Shown piece after piece: positions 32,552 through 42,917 of a DNA stretch of 64,000 nt. The stretch is from Calendula officinalis (taxonomy: Eukaryota > Streptophyta > Magnoliopsida > Asterales > Asteraceae). A program made the translations under genes and the position numbers. Numbering within the stretch: the stretch's first letter is position 1; each line of letters opens with the position of its first letter. The stretch is taken from positions 3,800,001-3,864,000 of the forward strand of contig OY970823.1 in NCBI GenBank assembly GCA_963853835.1, in the 5' to 3' direction. The notes beneath the pieces were generated by a model. The model did not search any database and was not told the DNA's origin. It saw only the letters and a program-made list of their open reading frames with translations.

Positions 32552-33593
32552 TGATATTGGCAGATTTATACATATATTTATCTGCCAATATACCTAATTT
32601 TATATGTGTTTATCGATTAGAATATGATATGATCACTCAAAATGTAGTTTCCATTGTGTTTTGCAGGCTATAGAAGAAAACGTAACAAAAACGGGTCAAA
32701 ACAACACAAAAAACGAAAGACAGCAGAAAATCAAGAAATAGCGACGCGGTCCCAAGATCGCGACGCGGTCCCAAGATCGCGACGCGGTCTCCTTAGCGAT
32801 TTCCCAAACGCGATTTTTATTCCCTTAGTGATTTCGGCGTTCTGTTTTCACACGAAATACCGAAAATAGCGACGCGCTTAAAGATAGCGACGCGATTTTT
32901 AGCGATCAGATGACTATTTAAATAAATCTGCAAATCTGAATTAAAGACTTTTGGACCTAATTCGAAGGGCGGCCGAAAAACACCATTGGAGCACTCAAGA
33001 TCGAGATTTCAAGCATCAAACACTGATTTTCTATCATCTTTGATTATTTCTATGTTTATGAATTCGATTCTATACATTTGTTTGATGATTTTTAGCATGT
33101 CTATGTGCTAATCATCTTTTATTCACTATGATTAGATGAAGTTAGGGTTTTAGGTTTGGATATTCTTAGGATTTTATGATGATTGCTTGAACACTTGTGT
33201 TTCTAATAAAGAACCTTTTCGGTAAACCTTTACTTTTGCATTATTGAATCTGTTTATTGCTTGGTTGATAAAATATTGACAACATTGAATTGATCTAGCA
33301 ATTCCCCTGATTTTTCATACTTTTTGACCTAGTTAAATAACCTCTTTTCATTTTATTATTCAGTTTGCAAATAAAAATGTCCCAAATGAAAACCCCTTTT
33401 TATTATTTGCTCAGTTTAATTAATTAGTTCCATTTTATATAGTCAGCTTAATTGTTCCCTGTGGAGACGAATATACCCGAATTTAGTTACCTGAACTATA
33501 TTGCTCACGATTAGGTCATACTTGCCTAAGAGTGTGGTGATCTAGGAAAGGCGTATTTTAGGTGATTAATTTATAACTAGTTTCAACACATCA
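32552..33593 (+). repeat. 3' LTR of Athila, with an internal deletion
   Basis: It matches 21351-22725 but lacks about 350 bp after GACCTAGT (near 33333). It also has an extra copy of a 19-bp unit GCGACGCGGTCCCAAGATC at about 32740-32790. Confidence 0.88.
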
Positions 33594-33595
33594 AG

Positions 33596-35345
33596 ACCAT
33601 AGCGGTGACATTCTTAGACTGGACTCTGATCCCCGTGATGTCTTGCATTGATCGATCGAATGCCTCCCCAGCCTTTCTGCTGGCCATCGTAGCCTCGTCC
33701 CATATGATCAGTTTTGTGGCTCTGAGCAGTTTTGCGGTCCCACTTTATTTTTTAATGTTACAGAGTGAGTTGTTTTCAAGGTTAATTGGAATCTTGAATC
33801 GGGAGTGGGCTGTTCTACCACCCGGCATGTTAATAGCTGCCGCACCTGACGAAGTTGTCGCTAGCGCAATGAAACCACAAGACCGGACTTTTGCAAGGAG
33901 AGCTTTATACCAAAACGTTTTTCCCGTTCCTCCTGGGCGATCTATAAAGAATACGCTGGAAATATCATTATCCACATGCCTCAGTATATCATCACACGTG
34001 ACTCTTTGGTCGGAATTCAGAGAGTCGGAAGCAAGCAAGTCTTCACCTTCCACAACTATGGAGTACTCCTCTTGTAATTCCCGAACAACCCCACATGATA
34101 AACTCATGTCGATGTTTAGTTGAGGAAGATCAAAATCATCAAGATCTTTACCCATAGATTGTAGAAAAACTTTTATGTCTTTAAGTACCATATTGTGGGC
34201 AACCTCCACATTTGCATACTATCGTATGTAATCTTCAGACAGGGATTCGTAGTGGTCATCCCACAACTTCCGAACATCCCCCGGCTTTTAGAATATCAAA
34301 ATAGTAGCAAATAACCTCCTCAGAGCGGGTGAAAACTGAAAAAGTGAACCCTCTGTAAGACATGTCGAGAGATTATTATCATCCTCAATTAATCCTCTCT
34401 CGACAGCTGCACTTCGAAAAGTAGGGTACACGACTTCACCGAATGTGCATAGATCTTCCCAATCCGTAGGGCCGGGAACATGGCACAAAAGTATGCGTAA
34501 GTAGAATCGTTCTCCTTCAGCGGGATTAGCGGAAGCCAATCTTCCCCTCACTGATCCTCTTCTTCTGTGATTCCAACATTGCGAGGTGTTATTCCATGTG
34601 AAGTACCTGGGAAAGTCCTTGTACAGATATTATGCATCTCTTCCAAGGATTTCTATTCATATAAAAAAAAGCACTCAACATAGATCTTTTGTCTATTTCC
34701 CTATCAACAACATCGGTAACTATATCGTTATCTCGAAACCTAATTAATTGTTTATCTGGGAGATGAATTTGCAACGCCATTACATATGGGTGGATTTGTG
34801 AAAGATTGAAGCTAAAAATGCTCCAAACTGCCTGTCCGGGTCGACATGGACAACCTGTTTGTCATGACCCTTGTAGACATACTTAAATACGTACTTCATT
34901 GACGTAATACTGGAACAAACCTCGACGTTTATGTGACAATTGAACATCATCAGTAACTTTGGGTTGTAAGGGACGACCCATCTATTGTCTAGGGTTTTTC
35001 CACGCACGTCCACACTGATTCCGTTGTGTCTCATTCGATATAATGGATATGAGTCATGGCCTTGTGTTGTTAACTCGTTGAACTGCTTTGGATATTTGAA
35101 ATGACATTTATTAGGGTCACCCTGCATACAGGGGCTGCTTGGCCTTAAGTTTCCGCATGGACCATGAATCATGTGTTTTTTTACCAGCTCATGAATTACC
35201 GAATGCCTTGTTGCATCTGGGATTTCAGCACACACTATTTTATCATAATGATCTGGAGTTGTCATTTTGTGATCTGATTTCATGATAATGAGGAAATGAG
35301 CGTGAGGTAGGCCACACTTTTAAAACTCAACTACGTATACGGTGT
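33596..35345 (-). pseudogene. Helitron Rep domain and N-terminal helicase
   Basis: The minus-strand order begins with the Rep HUH motif GLPHAHFLIIMK (about 35325-35280), preceded by a TAA in place of a usual Gln codon. Rep continues to 34780 with HGPCGNLRPSSPCM and KYVFKYVYKGHDK, which has the two catalytic Tyr of the YxxKY motif. A linker with NPAEGERFYLRILLCHVPGP (34551-34288) follows, then helicase motif I GGTGKTFW (about 33935) and TAHSRFKIPI (about 33785). Rep nicks and rejoins DNA and the helicase unwinds it. The gene has phase changes and stops, lacks the region upstream of the HUH motif, and has a small deletion just before the Athila junction. Confidence 0.83.
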
Positions 35346-36365
35346 GAAGGGTCAATGTCGCTGGATTTCTAGCATGTGTGTCTTTTAGGCGACGATTGTG
35401 TTCTTCGACAGTTACAAAACGTGTGTGTCTTTTAGGGGTTTGGTGGTGGCATTTCGTGTTGCAGAAAAAAAATATGCGTTATGTTGAGGAATTTAATACG
35501 GAAAGTAAAAAAAAGAAATCATCTACTAAAATTGGGCCTTTTATTTTAAGTGGAAGGATCCCTTATTAATACGTTGTTTCGTATCGCATTCAACGTTTAA
35601 ACGCTTGAAGTTATGCCATATTTTGTGTAAGTGTTAAAATTTTTCCATATTTGTGGGTCAAAACACATTCAACGTGTTAATGCAAACGTTTCAATGCAAA
35701 ATAAATAATTTTCGTTTCAATGAACAAATATTAATTATGAATTTCCATATCAAAAACCACGAATTTCCATATTACGATTGACCATATCCGATTTACCATA
35801 TATAAATTGAAAGTCAAGTTTTAATGCAAGTTGGAATTTTCTTCTCTAACGTTGTTAATAGGTTTCCATAGTTGTTGGTCAAAACACATTCAATGTTTTC
35901 CGTTATTTTAGCAATGGAAATAAAGTCATAAGTTGAATTGTGATTAATTCAATAAAATTAAAATATGATGGAAATATAATATACTTACCTTTTGAAAATC
36001 GGATGGTAAAACAATAATGGAAAATATAATATATTTTATTTATAATATTTTGTGACTTTATTGGTCCTTTTGTTTTAATTGGAAGGATCTGAAATTGGGT
36101 TTTGTATATGGGCCGTATTAGTGGAGATTTGATGGTGCTGGGATCTGTTAAAGTTAAAGGTTATATGTATTAGTTGTTGTGATAAAACAAAGTATCAAGT
36201 TGATGAAGTGGTTAACACACACTCCTAACTCCCAAGTGGTCTTGGATTCAAATCCCCTAATCTACATTTTATATTTTTTGTTGTTTAAGAACTTTCCCAA
36301 AGTAGAAATTTAAGATTAAGACCTTCTAATATTAGAAGGCCTAAATGCATTAAGAGTAGTATAGA
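35346..36365 (-). other. 5' non-coding end of the Helitron
   Basis: AT-rich DNA leads to the 5' terminus at 36365 (minus-strand TCTATACTACT). A perfect 18-bp palindrome, CCTTCTAATATTAGAAGG, lies 26 bp inside the end (36322-36339). A tRNA-like SINE head lies at 36190-36270. No gene is seen. Confidence 0.7.
36190..36270 (+). repeat. Possible tRNA-derived SINE head
   Basis: TTGATGAAGTGGTTAACAC (A-box-like) and GGATTCAAATCCCC (B-box) are spaced as in a tRNA. It has no acceptor-stem closure good enough for a real tRNA gene. Confidence 0.4.
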
Positions 36366-37490
36366 TATATTGATATAGATATAGATATAGATAAGTACTT
36401 CATTATATTATCATTCCCTTTAGAAAACTCATTGACTTCTTTAGTCTTTTTTTTTTAAACGGACCTCTTTAGTTTTTCCATTAACCAAGCATCGTTAGTG
36501 TAAATATAACGATTATAACAGTTATTTATGTGTTAAGAATATGCTTAACCAGACAGATTTTTTAAGTTGCCTCCAACAAACACAAACTTATACATAAATA
36601 TAAACAAAAAAGGTAGAAAAAATGTCCAACACAATAGAAATTAAAATGCATTGTATGAAAAATGGGTAACAGCTCTTGATCCCAAAAAGTATGCATATTT
36701 TGTACCTCTCCTTGATCTCACATTAATTATCTTCCTCTGCTCGGAAGATCTCAATGGTCACAAATTGTAAAACCCTGTTAAAATGTAGGAAGTTAATTAG
36801 AACAAAGGTTAAGGAGAATATATACAATAAAGATATAATCAGGTTAGCATAAACATCACTCACTCCAACAACCCATGATCAGCAATATGTTTTAAAACTC
36901 GGGGTTTTAGTCAACCGGATACGTTAGCCAAATCAAAAACCGGTTCAATCAACGGGTCAACCCGGGTCAACGGAAACCTTGCATCAATTTCATACTAAAG
37001 TATCTGCCTAAGAAACAATTGATTGAAAAACATCAGAAACCAAGAATGGTTATTCTGTTATGAAAAACCATCAGAGAGAAATAAACTAAAGTTAATACAA
37101 GCTCCAACGAATAATAAAACTCAATTTTTACATGTTAACCTTGGTATTTTGCATAACACGGAGCTACGGTAGCACCGAAACAACTTCCAGATAAACAGAT
37201 TACACCCATAATATGATGAAGGAAGTTAAGAGTTCTTGTCGGTAGGTGCATTTGGTGTATTAGTTTAAAAGTGTTGTGATCATTTTAAGAAAAATACAAT
37301 TGTTGTGAAGGGCCTAACAAATGCCGTCATCGTGTGTTGTGTATAGGTTATTGAATTTCACTTGTATTATTCTACTTTTGAACTTTTTTAACTTATGTCG
37401 AAGCTGCCGAATTAGAACATCCTATACATGATATATGTGGTTATAATAAGACGAAATACGTAATCTTATACGAACTAAAAAGCTCTGCCG
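36366..37490. other. Unassigned DNA between Helitron and LINE
   Basis: AT-rich and without ORFs. It includes a phrase AACGGGTCAACCCGGGTCAACGG at about 36950-36975. I see no gene and cannot assign it to an element. Confidence 0.4.
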
Positions 37491-37877
37491 GCCCTAGGCG
37501 ATTCATGGAGAATTCCACATACTTTCCGATCTACTACCGTTTTTGATCATCAATCTTGCAAGCTTCCTTGTTATTACGAGAGATGTATTAAGATTTCTTG
37601 TTTTACGAGCGTAGTTACAGGATTTGATCTCTTGAACCCATAGGGGTTGGTTGTTTTGTGTGTAATTCTTGTTCGCCGTTCTTTTTTGAGCCGACCCTAT
37701 GCGATTTCATGCAGAATTCCACATACGTACCGATCTACTACCGTTCTTGATCATCAATCTTGCAAGCTTCCTTGTTATTACGAGAGATCTATTAAGATTT
37801 CTTGTTTTACGAGCGTAGTTACACGATTTGATCTCTTGAGCCCATAGGGTTCGGTCGTTTTTGTGTAATTCTTGATC
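37491..37877 (+). repeat. Tandem 200-bp units in the LINE 5' region
   Basis: Copies at about 37491-37672 and 37693-37877 share long identical runs, such as the one around ATCATCAATCTTGCAAGC. They lie just before ORF1, like promoter monomers in some L1 families. Confidence 0.8.
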
Positions 37878-37896
37878 GTTAGGGTTCGTCTCGTCG

Positions 37897-38560
37897 GTGG
37901 TGTTTTTTCCAGTATGGTTTTCAACTCAAAGAACAAAGCAGGTGATTGTGTTTGGAGAATTGGGAAGCAAGGTGATGCACGTTATCGGAGTAATCCAATT
38001 CAAAACCCTTATGAAAGATTGTTGGAAAAGATTTGCATCTTCGTTTTACATTACAAATTTTCCAGGAGAAGTGAATACAAAATCCTTGTGGCATTGGTGC
38101 ATGCGGCATGGAAAAGTTGTAGACGTGTACATCGCTAAGAAATTCTCCAAATATTGGAAAATGTTTGATTTTAATTAGATTCTTGGGTATTGAGGACGAT
38201 GTAGGGTTTGCTAAAAAGCTTTCTCAGGAATGGATGGGTTCCTATCAGGTGTATGTCATGGTAGCGAGATTTAACAGATCAAATTATTCGCAAGTGCCTA
38301 GTCTTAATCCAGTTTCAGCACATAAGCAAGCTAGGTCCTATGCATCGGTTACAACAGCTGCTATGAAGCCTTCTCTTTCAGTAATGTTGAGTTCGCAGAA
38401 TCTTAATCTGAATGTTCCCGTTTTAAAGAAACTTGTCCTTCAGGATAATGACCTTTGAAGATGGATGATGCTTGTACGGTGGTTCTGGAAAAGGTTAGAG
38501 AAGTAGCATTGATGATGAACTTATATATGCATTTGGAGAGTGAAGGTTTTGTTGACTTAG
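37897..38560 (+). pseudogene. LINE ORF1 (RRM-containing RNA-binding protein)
   Basis: The region FASSFYITNFPGEVNTKSLW (about 38025-38085) followed by HGKVVDVYIAKKFSK and IRFLGIEDD...SYQVYVMVARFNR (38165-38275) is an RNA-recognition motif of the kind found in plant L1 ORF1 proteins. The RNP-like strand FITNFP and IRFLG pieces are present. The frame changes between the two halves near 38165-38178, and again after 38458. ORF1p binds LINE RNA. This copy is broken. Confidence 0.7.
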
Positions 38561-38599
38561 AGATTAACCATGTCGATATATGGTGATTGTGGCGAGATA

Positions 38600-40080
38600 A
38601 AATCTAGATCTGTTCGGAGTCGGAAAAAAGGTATTTGGCCTCAGATCATCGAAGCAAGCAACCATCTACATGATAACGATGTAGGAATACCTTGTAGGAT
38701 TCACATGGTGGAACTTGAACTCCACATACCGGATCTCTACTATACAATGAGATCACTTAGAAAAGATGAGATGAATAATAACATTACCTTTAGATTGCTA
38801 AAGAATGATCCACCTCTACCGCACCACCTGGACACGCTGCAAGACCGCGTTGTACCAACAAAGTATCACAATGAATTGCGTGTGTGTGTGGCTTCGGTCG
38901 AACAAGCAATCCGAAACCCTCTCGGGGTTTTCGGTCGTCGAACACAAGGAGAGTGAGAGGAGAGATTAGGGTTTAGTTTTTGTTGAATGTGTAACCCTTA
39001 ACCTTAAGTCCTTATTTATAAGGACTTAAGTTACAGTTAAGTCCTTGAAGTTTAATTATGATTAATCTCATAATTAAACTTCTTATTAACACTTTAAACC
39101 ATTGGACTTTTACTAGTTAATTAATAGACAATTAATTAACTGTCCATTAAATATTTAACTTAATATTTAACCTTCCTCACAAATAATAATTAGACTATTA
39201 TTATTTATTCTCTTCTTTTATAAGTAACTTAACTAGTTAATTATTCCACACAACTTACTTTTTTCGGTTGTCCATTATTGGGTATATAGTGGTGTGACCC
39301 TTTAGTGTCTTATAACATTGGACACGATGACACGTGTGCTTATCTGTACACATAAATCCAACAAACGGTACCATTAATTATAATGATATTAGTTACTCGG
39401 TAGTCAGTGGTGATTCAGTAAAGTTTTTGTTGGACACTTGGCTTGGTTCGCAGCCTTTGTGTGACAAGTTCCATCGTCTTTTCCAGCTTGATTTGAATAA
39501 TTCTTGCTTGATAAAAGATAGATGGGTCAACGGGAATTGGTTGTGGAACTGGAGAAGAAGTTTACGTGGTGGTATTGAACAGTATCAATTCCAATGTTTG
39601 CTAGAAGAAATTTCTCAAGTTCAATTGAGTGATGGTCAAGATAAACTTGTTTGGAATCTTAGCAGCCAAGCAGATTTCATGGTGGCTCAGGCCAGAAGTC
39701 ATATTGACTTAAAGCTGTATCCGGATTCAAATTTTCCAACATTATGGTGCTTGGTTGTTTCCATCAAAGTTAATATATTCGGTTGGCGATTGCGTTTGAA
39801 TAGACTTCCTACTCATCAAAATCTGTCTAATAGAGGCGTTGATATTGCGTCTATATCGTGTCCTTGTTGCAGCTTTCGTATTGAATCCTTGGATCATATT
39901 CTCTTCTCGTGTCCTTTAGCCAAACAGGTTTGGGATTGTATTCTGCGATGGTGTGATCAAAAGCTCGGGTCCATTTCGTCTTTTGATGTTTGGTGGAATG
40001 GTTGCGAAGGGATTCCGTTTTATAATTTGAAGAGATTAAAGCGCCAAGTCATCGGAATTACCTCGTGTTGGTGGCTTTGA
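38600..40080 (+). pseudogene. LINE ORF2 C-terminal end (zf-RVT), split by a solo LTR
   Basis: IWPQIIEASNHLHDN (38633-38678) joins, across the solo LTR, to NGTINYNDISYSVVSGDSVK and then WKLSSQADF-like and LPTHQNLSNRGVDIASISCP (39364-40000). This is the reverse-transcriptase-associated zinc-binding domain with CPCC and HILFSCP. The open piece 39334-40080 holds most of it. The catalytic RT and endonuclease are absent. Confidence 0.75.
38680..39363 (-). repeat. Solo LTR, related to the TR-GAG LTR
   Basis: It starts TGTAGGAATACC and ends AAATCCAACA, with flanks AACGA and AACGG (one mismatch) as an imperfect target duplication. Its end resembles the TR-GAG LTR (GTGTGACCCTTTAGTGT...CACATAAATCC). 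No primer site or internal DNA is attached. The LINE protein resumes directly after it. By analogy with TR-GAG its sense is minus. Confidence 0.72.
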
Positions 40081-40614
40081 AGATATAGAAATTCTCTTAT
40101 TTTTTATGTTGGAAGCATTAGTAAATACTCCGTATGTTTTAGTTGATAATATCATTTTGTATTCTTTTTTTTTTTTTTGCTAAACCATTTGACTTTTAAA
40201 CCATTTGTTTTGATTATTTAACGATTTGCTAAATTCTAGTTATAAAATTGTCGTTAAAGAAAAAAGGCACTATGGGTAATAATGTTCATTCTATACATGA
40301 TATCCTGTACACCCAAAACCTTGGCCTTAACACCCTTAACATACTTGGTGCTCTTACGTGGTAATAATGTTCATTCTCTCACCAAGTCACAATGTATGTT
40401 ATTTGTTAAAATACTATGTCAATTTTCGTTATATGTCAAACATACTATGCTAAATATAAAATTATGAAGTGAGAAATAAAAGTCGTCACTTTTTTGTTTA
40501 AACGAAGAATGTTATCTTGATTCTTAATCATTTTTCTTTTGTCATAATATGTGATTTTAACCAAAAAGAGTGAGTCTAACCAAAGGATTCTTGGCCTACT
40601 ATGCGATATGTAGG
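40081..40614. other. AT-rich DNA between LINE and element 2
   Basis: No ORF of note. The last 50 bases, joined to 48331-48380, form a tRNA-like sequence, indicating that element 2 inserted into a SINE-like repeat. Confidence 0.4.
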
Positions 40615-40929
40615 TGTTAGGTACTAAATATATTGTAAAAGATAGTCTATGGGGTATATGGTAACATTGTATATTAGTTTAGTATTAGAATTAAGCTAAT
40701 TAGGATTAGTCTTAATTAATCAAGGAATTAAGCCATGATATATATACCAAAATGTAAGGCTTAATTCCCTAACTTTTGCTCATTAATCAAACACACATTT
40801 CTGCAATTGTTCTCCTCCTTCTCTCTACCTTTCTCTCTCTAAAAGCCCTAATCCTCCATCTCCAAGTTTCTTACTAAAATCATCATTATCACCCAAGTAT
40901 GGATTGATTAAATGTTCTTATGCTTTTCA
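40615..40929 (+). repeat. 5' LTR of element 2
   Basis: The LTR runs from TGTTAGGTAC to GCTTTTCA, 315 bp, with a CT-rich stretch (about 40808-40845) before the end. Four differences from the 3' copy. Confidence 0.92.
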
Positions 40930-40931
40930 AT

Positions 40932-40943
40932 TGGTATCAGAGC
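40932..40943 (+). other. Primer binding site of element 2
   Basis: TGGTATCAGAGC lies two bases inside the LTR, matching initiator tRNA-Met. Confidence 0.88.
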
Positions 40944-42917
40944 GAAATCTCTCTTTGAGAAGATCCAATTTCGAGCTAGAATCATCCAGATCTGATTTTT
41001 GAAGAAAAAAAGTTGATGTTCGTCATTGAAAATTTAATGTTTTAAATTTTGTGTCCAAATCGAAGATTTGATCATGGATTAGTGTTTCTCCAGTGTTTCT
41101 AAGCATAATAGAATCAAATTCAGATTAATTCCGTCAACAATCGATCTTCAATTTGATGATTTTAGAGAAAAAGTGAAAAAGTTCAAAATCCTCTGAAAAT
41201 CGAAGAATCGAAGCTGTGTAGTTATGGATTGAAGAAGATGATCGGATCAAAGTGCTAGCAATTGAATTTCGAACGTCTAGCAAAAAGAATCACTCAATTC
41301 GGTGAATAAATGAGCAAAATCGAATTGAAAAAGTGAAGAGAAATACGTACGTGTCTGTCTGTGTTCGTCACTGTATAGTTCGGCTTGAAGAACAATCTCG
41401 GCCCGAACTATGAAGTTCGGCCCTATCAGTAGTTCGGCCCATACCGAACTTGTTTAGAACTTCGGCCCATACCTAAGTTCGGCCCATACCTAAGTTCGAT
41501 CCAAATTGGAATTTCAATCTTCGGCAGAAGATTCTCGTCTTCAACAAGTTCGGCCAATGTCGTGATTTTTAATATCAAATTAAAATCAAAATCACAATTT
41601 GTTCGGCTACTTCATCTTGTTTGATCAAGTATTCATAAACCGATCTTGATTTCTGAAACCAATTTCAAAATCCAAAGTATTAAAGAAGTTCGGCACATCC
41701 AAGGTATTGAGTTGATTTTGTCAAATAAAAAAAACAGAAAATTGATTAAACAGTTCGGGTTTGTCAAATTCAAGTGAGATTGAAATTGAATTGGTGATCT
41801 TCGATCGTTTTTGATAGCCGAACTCTTTTTAACAGTTTGAAATTGAACAATGTTTCAAGTCGATTCAAAGCAAGTTTGAATCTAATCAAGACCAAATCAA
41901 CTCAGAATACTAAATTGAATTTGAGTATCGATTTAGATCTAACAATCTGTCCAGAAATCGATTTAGATTTTCAACAGATTTTGATTCCGACTCCTTATAT
42001 TGTTGTTTCCGATTTTGAGTTTTTTTCTGTTTCCGTCGTCGACTCGATAAGCCCATATTCTAAACAGTTCAATACTCATTTGATATAACAATCGTGTGGC
42101 GCAACATCTGCTCAATCACAATCAAATTAAAAACAGGCCCAAAACCAAATTTCAAAGTTCTAGTATTAGCCCAAATTTAAAAAGTCCAAACTTTGTTCTC
42201 GGCTTATATTTAGCCCACCATCATTTTCAGCCAACAATTGTGACATCAAACTTGATCTCAAACAAACTTGATCTCAAACAAAATCAAAACTAAGAAATTT
42301 AAATTTCTTCAAATTTTAAACCGATACACAAAACTTTAATCGTTTTAATCGATTAAAACTATTTTATCCCACATAGTTCCATCTTTAAATTTCGCCCAAT
42401 CTTTAAATGATTTTGGCCCAGAACAAATTTCATTTTTAAATCTTTAAATTTTTTTTAAAAACAATTTCATTTTTAAATTTTTTTTAAACAATTCCAGTTA
42501 AACATTTTAACCCAAACCTTATCACAATTTTTTTAACCATATCACATATTAGAAGTTTCACATATTATTTTCATATTAAAAGTTTCTCGGTGACATAAAT
42601 TCAAAGTTTTGTACTTGAACGTGGATTTCTCAAGATTATTTGTTTTATTATATTGTCTAAGTTTCTCATTTGTTTTGGTTGAAACATATTTGGGTATTAT
42701 ACAAACATTTATTTGAACATTTTTTTAACCCAAATCGTGTTGTCACATCTTTTTATTTCAAAATCTGTAAAAGTTCAATACAATCTTTAATCTCAAAACA
42801 ATTTTTAAACGCAAATCAATTTTTAAATCTTTTTAAACACTTTTTAAACACTTTTTAAATCTTAAAAGCAAATTACATTTTTAATCACAAGGACTTTTAC
42901 CCCTAATTGTAAAAAAT
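40944..42917 (+). other. Leader of element 2 with iterated GTTCGGCC words
   Basis: This is 2 kb without a credible ORF. From 41370 to 41830 the word GTTCGG or its complement occurs about a dozen times, often as AGTTCGGCCCATACC. From 42200 on, long AT-rich tracts with CATTTTTAAAT repeats prevail. Confidence 0.6.

Larger units (their letters stand above)
21350..33595 (+). mobile_element. Athila-type Ty3/gypsy LTR retrotransposon
   Basis: This element of about 12.2 kb is inserted into the Helitron helicase gene. Its order is 5' LTR, tRNA-Asp-type primer site, gag, protease, RT-RNase H, integrase, an extra 3' ORF with the ATHILA ORF-1 pattern, a long 3' untranslated region, purine tract and 3' LTR. 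The extra ORF and the primer site are hallmarks of the Athila lineage. Several stops and frameshifts in gag, pol and the 3' ORF make this copy defective, although all RT and integrase catalytic motifs remain. No 5-bp target duplication is seen: the left flank is CACGG and the right flank is ACCAT. Confidence 0.9.
20047..36365 (-). mobile_element. Helitron, decayed, with an Athila element inserted
   Basis: Read on the minus strand, the 5' end is TCTATACTACT at 36365 and the 3' end is CTAG at 20050-20047, preceded by a 10-bp GC-rich hairpin. The flanking bases are A on the left (20046) and T on the right (36366), the usual Helitron target. Between them are remnants of a Rep/helicase protein with the HUH motif, the YxxKY motif and Walker A. 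Removing the Athila insertion leaves about 4.1 kb. The protein lacks its N-terminus and has many stops, so it is not autonomous now. Confidence 0.85.
37491..40150 (+). mobile_element. LINE (L1 type), internally deleted, with a solo LTR inside
   Basis: Plus-strand order is a duplicated 5' segment (37491-37877), ORF1 with an RRM domain (37897-38560), then directly the C-terminal end of ORF2 (38600-38679 and 39364-40080). The endonuclease and RT are missing, so this is an internal deletion derivative. A solo LTR (38680-39363) interrupts the ORF2 remnant. The 3' end is not sharp; there is no clear poly-A tail. Confidence 0.7.

Noticed and set aside
36190..36270. A functional tRNA gene
   Set aside because: A-box and B-box words are present but no matching acceptor stem or clean anticodon arm; a SINE head is more likely.
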